The notes beneath the pieces were generated by a model. It made no database searches. It was not told where the DNA came from and saw nothing but the letters and a program-made list of their open reading frames with translations. Positions 57,921 through 64,000 of a DNA stretch of 64,000 nucleotides are shown in pieces. The DNA is from Polyporus tsugae (Eukaryota > Basidiomycota > Agaricomycetes > Polyporales > Polyporaceae): positions 1,984,001 to 2,048,000 of the forward strand of contig JAHRBS010000013.1 in NCBI GenBank assembly GCA_024305745.1, in the 5' to 3' direction. The position numbers and the translations under genes were made by a program. Each line of letters opens with the position of its first letter. Position 1 is the stretch's first letter.

Positions 57921-60900
57921 CTAATGCTTCAGCGTCCGCTGCTTCTCCGCGAACTCTACAATCTTTTTATCTACGAACATACCCTTTCGCTCGCGCACCG
58001 AATCCATATATGACTTTGCGATGTTGATACGGTCCGCCTTCTCACCTAGATCTTCCAGCTCTTCCTCGGTGGTGGGGACCCAGAAAGGATCCTGGTCGAG
58101 CATTTCATATCTAACAACGCTCCATCAGGACCCCGGAGCCTTAGCGCGAATGGAGAACACTCACCCGCTGAAGATCAGTTGCGGACTAGCAGCGCCCGAA
58201 GTACGCTTCCGGATATCTAATGCCCGAAGGTGCGCATATCATAATCAGAAAAACAAAGGCCGGAATCTGCCGTGCGGAGAAGGAGCACGTACCATCTGCG
58301 AACCCAAAGCTTTCGACGACCGGCAGCTGAGCGCGAACGGTAAAGAACTCGGTTCCCTCCTTCATCTCTTCCGAGACGATACGTCCGCGCCTCTTGGCAA
58401 CCACGCCATACATCTTGCCTAGGACGTCCGCTAGAGCAGGGGGTTGTTAGACGCGATAAATCAGAGGGGCAAAACTGACAGACTTATATCACTCACTAGA
58501 GGCTTGGATATCGCAGGTGTACATGGCCAACATCAGTCTCGGGGACCAGTCGAGCAAACCATTGCGGCAACCATCCCGTACAGCAGAGATAAAAGAACCA
58601 GTTAAATGCGCCATCCTGTTCGATGCTATCACGGAGGTGATTAGAGCAATAAGGAACAGGAACTTGAAACGATATACATACCTTGCTCCTGCTCGATGCC
58701 TTCCCTATCAAGCGTAATTGCCTCCACGAAGTATGCCATGCCCTCAACAGGCTCCGCACATAACGGGCCTTGGAAGGTAGCCAACTGGAACCCGGTTTCG
58801 AGATAGTTGTCGAACGCCAGCGCTAGCAAGTCCTGCTCTTTCACCTCCTCATGCGACCTAACATGTGCCAGTCTGTGCTTCAAGCTTCTCCATGACGTTA
58901 GGGCTCATTTAACGACCGATAATAACAAATATCTACTCACGAGTTGGGCTTCCCTAGTCTCGCGTCGATCAGCAGACACGTCCCCTTACGCTGTGGTCCA
59001 AACGCCCAAATCTTCTCCACAACGTCGGCCCATTCGCCGCCCGCGGCCGTGCACTTTTCGGCCAGCACATTCCAGAACTCTTCCGCCTTCACTGTAGGCT
59101 TCTTGATGTACTCGCCCTGGACGTCGTAGTCTTCATCTCCGCCTACCACTTCATCCTCGCCCTCAGTGTTATTGCTCGACTCTGCTTGGCCGGCTTTACG
59201 CTCCAGCCGCATGTGGCGCAGGATGGCGAGGTTGTCAAGAAGGAACTCGAGAATGGAGGAGGGCAAGGGGGAAGCGCGGACGATGAACTTGGCCAGGTTT
59301 TGAGCTGCAGCTCCGTGAATCGTGCCACGCTTCGCATTTGGCGTCTTGGGCGGTGCCATGTCTAGGATGTTCCATGAGATGGTGAAGCCGCATGCTATGT
59401 TGGACTGTGGGTTTACTCACCAATGCTCTTCACAGCAATTTCTCTAAAGGGTACAATAGGCTCCGACGCATGGATCTCGATCTTTGCAAACCGTTCACGC
59501 AGATCCTTTAAACACCTCTGTAGTCGCCATGAGCACACGATCCCTACAAACAGCGAGAGAGGGTAAGCCACCCACCTCACCGTGCAACTCGCCCGCAGTC
59601 AAAATGACGTGCTCTCCGGTCTGCTGTTGGAACGTCTCCACGCACGGATCGGCCTGGGCTAGCAGCTTCAGCCCTCGGATGAGCTTGGGCATGTCAGCAG
59701 AGTGTTCTGGCTCCAGCGCAACGCGCACGATCGGCGCAGCCTGAAATGGCAGGTCAGAACGGTGCGTAGGCATGCATGTCTTGACCGGTGTACGCACATG
59801 ATGGATGGCCCCAGCCATGTTGACTAAACTATCGCCAACTTCGGACAGGTCTTTCACGTCTCCAAGGCCTGCTGCTCGGGTTGCACATAGTGTGGCGTTC
59901 CTCCAAACCTTGCCCTCAAGGCCCTTCACCGCGAAGACGTTCCCAGCAGGGACGCTCTCCACAGGCACCAGTTGGCGTCCCATCATGGTGTAGAGTTCCT
60001 CCACCTGCGCGGTGAGTAGGTGCTGCACATTTCGCGTGTGAACATGCCCGAGGACCGCGTTGTACTTCGGAAGGACGCAGACGATGGTGGTCCCAACGCG
60101 GATGGTACCTGAGTAGATGCGCGCGAACCCGAGTAACGTCTCCCCTTCCTCCTCGGCCTCAGCTTTCTCCGCCTTCTCTTTCTGTTCAACCTCTTCCTCA
60201 AGAGGGACGAGAGTCGTCTCGGGTGCAGGGGTATCCGGAGACGCGGCCGCATCAGCAGCAGCAGCGCGGGCTTCTCTGGCGGCCTTCGCGCGGCTGCGCA
60301 TCTCCTCGGCGGTGAGGGCCTTCTTCTTGTTACCGGGCAGCTCCTTATTTGGCACCGCAAACATTTTGCTGACAAGTGCGACAACAGGTGCATCGTCGTT
60401 GCTGTTGCAGGTGTACAGGGCCCCCTCGAGCCGATTTTTAGGCTCCATTGTCGACTCATAGAGATCGGGGTAGAGCATCTTGGGAATACGGGTACGTTGC
60501 GCGTCTGAGGGCGAGGGAACGATGTCGACAATGGTCTGAATAACGCAAGTCGACAGCGGGAGCCACTGGGAGAAGATGAGCGAAAGCAATTGGCGAGTAT
60601 CCTTGGACCTTTGGTCGCGCGGGAGGATTTTGAGAACGAGCGTGGTGATGATCTTTGCGACCTTGTCGGGATTCCTGAACATGCAGAACGTTCCCTTCAG
60701 CGTAAATGGTGCAAACGAAATATATTGGCACATACGGGTTCAACGCTACAGCATCATACACAGCCCAGATGTTCTCCAGCACGAATTGTACAAACAGCGG
60801 CTTCAACGACCGCCCGCGAAGATGCTTATGACTTATGACTCGCTTCGTCTTGGGATCCAGGTAGAAGTCTCCCCACAGCACCGTCCGGAGGTTCGCCTCT

Positions 60901-61806
60901 TTGATGCCTAGCTTTACGGCATACAAACGTGCGAATCTGCCTATGCGAAAACCCCACCCATCAATCGCGGACGCGAAGACGACATTGCCGCGCTCCGGTG
61001 CGAAGTAGATGTCTTCATCGTCCTTCTCTTGGTACTCGTCTTTTTCGTTCACGGTCGCGTCGACCTCCTCTGCGTGGGCCTCCTTCTTGGCGGTTAGTCG
61101 GCGTTCGCGCTCTTCTCGCCAACGGAGGTCGTCCTCCATCCGCTCGCTTGCGAAGAAGCTCCCCATGACAGCATTGACCTGTTCGATCAGCTGGGATAGG
61201 TGGTGATAGGCTTCAGTGGGCGATAACTTGAGCTCGGTTATGAGACGATCAAACTTGTTAATGACCAGGATGGGCCGGAGATGGTCTTGCCAAGCCTGTC
61301 TCAACACAGTAATTGTCTACCGAGCTCGTGTCAGGCGGATACAAACACCCTAGCACGCATACGAATGCATATAGGCACATACCTGAGTGCAGACACCTTC
61401 GACAACGTCGACGAGGACGAGGGCACCATCGCACAGGCGAGATGCGGTCGAGACTTCGCTCGAGAAGTCAACGTGCCCAGGAGTGTCAATCATGTTTACA
61501 ACGTAGGTCTTGGGGCGAGGCTCTGCTATCATTAAACGGATACCATCTCAAAACTGGAGCCGTGCACTTACCTCCCTCCAGACCGCTCTCCATAACCTTG
61601 AACCTCAGCGACACGGCGCTGCTCTCCATAGTAATCCCTCGTTGCTGTTCGTCTTCTCTGCTATCCAGATACCTGATCTTGCCAGCCATCCGTGTAGAGA
61701 TGATATTGTTGGCGGCCAGGAGGGCGTCCATCATCGTTGTCTTACCATGGTCGACATGGCCGATCGTCGTGACATTGCGCACGTCCACAGCTTCTGCGGT
61801 AGCCAT
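57921..61806 (-). CDS. RIA1: Ribosome assembly GTPase Ria1/Efl1 (EF-2-like)
   Basis: Exons: 61806-61572, 61525-61383, 61316-60736, 60674-59798, 59740-59576, 59517-59421, 59361-58941, 58884-58682, 58625-58497, 58430-58293, 58216-58165, 58110-57921; 1076 aa, near the family's ~1100. GTPase motifs are [15 protein letters not shown] (P-loop), [15 protein letters not shown] (switch I), IDTPGHVDF and NKFDR. An Efl1-type insertion with acidic and Ala-rich parts follows domain II, then domains III-V including [20 protein letters not shown] and [14 protein letters not shown], and the C-terminal [18 protein letters not shown]. With Sdo1/SBDS it releases Tif6/eIF6 from cytoplasmic pre-60S subunits. The insertion and C-terminus separate it from translation factor EF-2. 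The junction at 59576/59517 gives GELHGERC where the family usually has GELHLERC. Confidence 0.95.
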
Positions 61807-62339
61807 GACAGTAAGACCAGGACGGTCGGTATATGCGCGTGAGTAGGTTGAGGTGACGCAGAGAGACGAGTCAAAGTAGAGCAGGCCAGCTCAAGGAAAA
61901 ACTAGACCAGATGACTCTACAGGCCGATCGCGGTCCCGAGAACGGCGAGAAGGAAACCGGAGTGCGTCAGTGTCTTTGAAAGCTTACCCGCGCCTTTTAC
62001 CCGAATCTTCAGAAACAAGTCACTTACGTCATCTGCTACAAGCAGTAAGTAAGTAAATAATTGTAATAGACGGGCCGGGACTATGCAGGACTTCTTGACC
62101 TTCAATTGCAGTTAGGACTGACGTTACACACGCTTATGCACGCTCCCCCAACGCCTAGTATAAATTGGAAACTTGGCCGTGGGTTGATCTCTAAACCTCT
62201 CATGCTGAGCTTCTCCCAATTACGCCCGATTTGATAGCATCCGAGCTCTGTTCCTCCACTGTTACAAGTTGAATTCTCCGCTGCCACCACGAGGTGCCGA
62301 GCTTGTGTCCCAACTGGCAACAACGGCGACACCACCTAC
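61807..62339. promoter_or_regulatory. Shared upstream region of the divergent RIA1 and DAD1 genes
   Basis: 533 bp between two divergent ATGs, containing a short TAAG-type repeat near 62042-62058. No clear TATA box is seen. Confidence 0.4.
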
Positions 62340-62724
62340 ATGACCAACATGGAAGATGACACGTCGTTCTTTGAGAAGGAGCGCGACAGGCTGACAGCCG
62401 AGATTTCCAACGTAAGTCGCGTAAGTCCTCCTGTTGGCAACCAGTGGCTCAAATCGATTGTAGGGCTTTGAGGAGTTGCTTTCGTCCAGCAACAATCTCA
62501 ACCGCAAACTCGAAGAGGTCCTCGGAATGACGCGGGAATACGAGACCATCGCCGCCCTGTGGCAGAGCTTCCACGAGCTCATGCGGGGCCATCGCGACGA
62601 GGGCGACCTCTCCGCCGAGGCGGAGCAGCAACCACACGGCCTCCCTGGCACAGGGGGCCATGTCTTGGCGGCGTCGAAGTCCGGCAGCCTCGGGGCCGTG
62701 CGCGAAGAGCAACATGATTCATGA
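62340..62724 (+). CDS. DAD1: DASH complex subunit Dad1
   Basis: Exons: 62340-62411 and 62464-62724 with a 52-bp GT-AG intron; 110 aa. The core SFFEKERDRLTAEISNGFEE, LLSSSNNLNRKLEEVLGM and TREYETIAALWQSFHELM is the complete Dad1 family helix pair. A Gly/Glu/Ser-rich C-terminal tail of about 45 residues is less conserved. Dad1 is part of the DASH/Dam1 ring that couples kinetochores to microtubules; fungi other than ascomycete yeasts often keep it. It is divergent from RIA1. The conserved FFEKERDRL sequence lies in exon 1, which is too short to be seen without splicing. Confidence 0.93.
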
Positions 62725-63007
62725 TTGTATGTATAATACGAGGCACACGTACTGGAACAAGGAGGTATATGCGGTATACCTAGGAGTGGTACCTATGTAC
62801 AGCGTAGTGGGGGCATTGACAAAGGAGACATTGGATACATGAGGTGGGGACTTCTCTGGGGGCGATTGGCGTTTGCGAGTGTCATCAACAATACAACAGG
62901 TATCCAAGTACAGTGGAAGGACACGGTGACAAGAGTGCAAACACAATGCGGCGAAACGGGTAAAACGTAATAAGTATCGTGAAATGGCGGCGAATGACTC
63001 GTGTCGC

Positions 63008-64000
<993 letters not shown>

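Overview
The window is nuclear DNA of a filamentous basidiomycete, most likely an Agaricomycete of polypore type. Every multi-exon gene has many short GT-AG introns (mostly 46-75 bp). Coding DNA is GC-rich. Gene families include an Agaricomycete-style DUF6533 membrane protein, a DASH subunit (Dad1), fungal Tim9, a Cdc25-type RasGEF and the C-terminal end of a Pkc1-type kinase. I read the exon structures below by eye from splice consensus, reading frame and family conservation; each listed exon set sums to a multiple of three, apart from the GST-like gene and the partial edge genes.

Left end (1-5 kb): the 3' part of a Ty1/Copia LTR retrotransposon (protease, integrase, reverse transcriptase, RNase H) and its 3' LTR, then a short unexplained reading frame. 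5-11 kb: a pRiA4b ORF-3-like protein interrupted by one in-frame TAG (minus), the uracil-catabolism protein URC4 (plus) and a questin oxidase-like protein (minus). 11-15 kb: the spliceosomal DEAH helicase Prp2 (minus). 15-17 kb: an epoxide hydrolase-like alpha/beta hydrolase, with a decayed piece of a similar gene upstream. 17.6-20.2 kb: the Mps1 spindle-checkpoint kinase, then about 2 kb without genes.

22-30 kb (accessory in character): a DUF6533 membrane protein, a GST-like gene with a frameshift, a small candidate homeodomain-like gene, and a 4-coumarate-CoA-ligase-like acyl-CoA synthetase with a peroxisomal-type C-terminus. 31-37 kb: a PrxQ/BCP-type peroxiredoxin, Tim9 and a DAHP synthase (first step of the shikimate pathway), separated by long intergenic stretches.

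37-64 kb (dense housekeeping): the giant Tao3/Mor2/Furry-type cell-morphogenesis protein, a membrane-anchored HSL-type esterase, the splicing factor Cwf19, a CLYBL-type lyase, a Cdc25-type RasGEF (SH3-WW-RasGEFN-RasGEF), the ribosome-assembly GTPase Ria1/Efl1, Dad1, and the C-terminal part of Pkc1, which runs off the right edge.

I see no gene cluster, CRISPR array or convincing tRNA/rRNA. The neighbours do not form one pathway, although several serve common cell systems: splicing (Prp2, Cwf19), chromosome segregation (Mps1, Dad1), and polarity and signalling (Tao3, RasGEF, Pkc1). The most noteworthy points are sequence-level. They include an LTR with an intron-minus-like internal copy, an integrase with its middle catalytic Asp changed to Asn, a lone nonsense codon in an otherwise intact gene, a small spliced homeodomain-like gene, two GC-AG introns, very small exons, and an inverted-repeat insertion in an intron.
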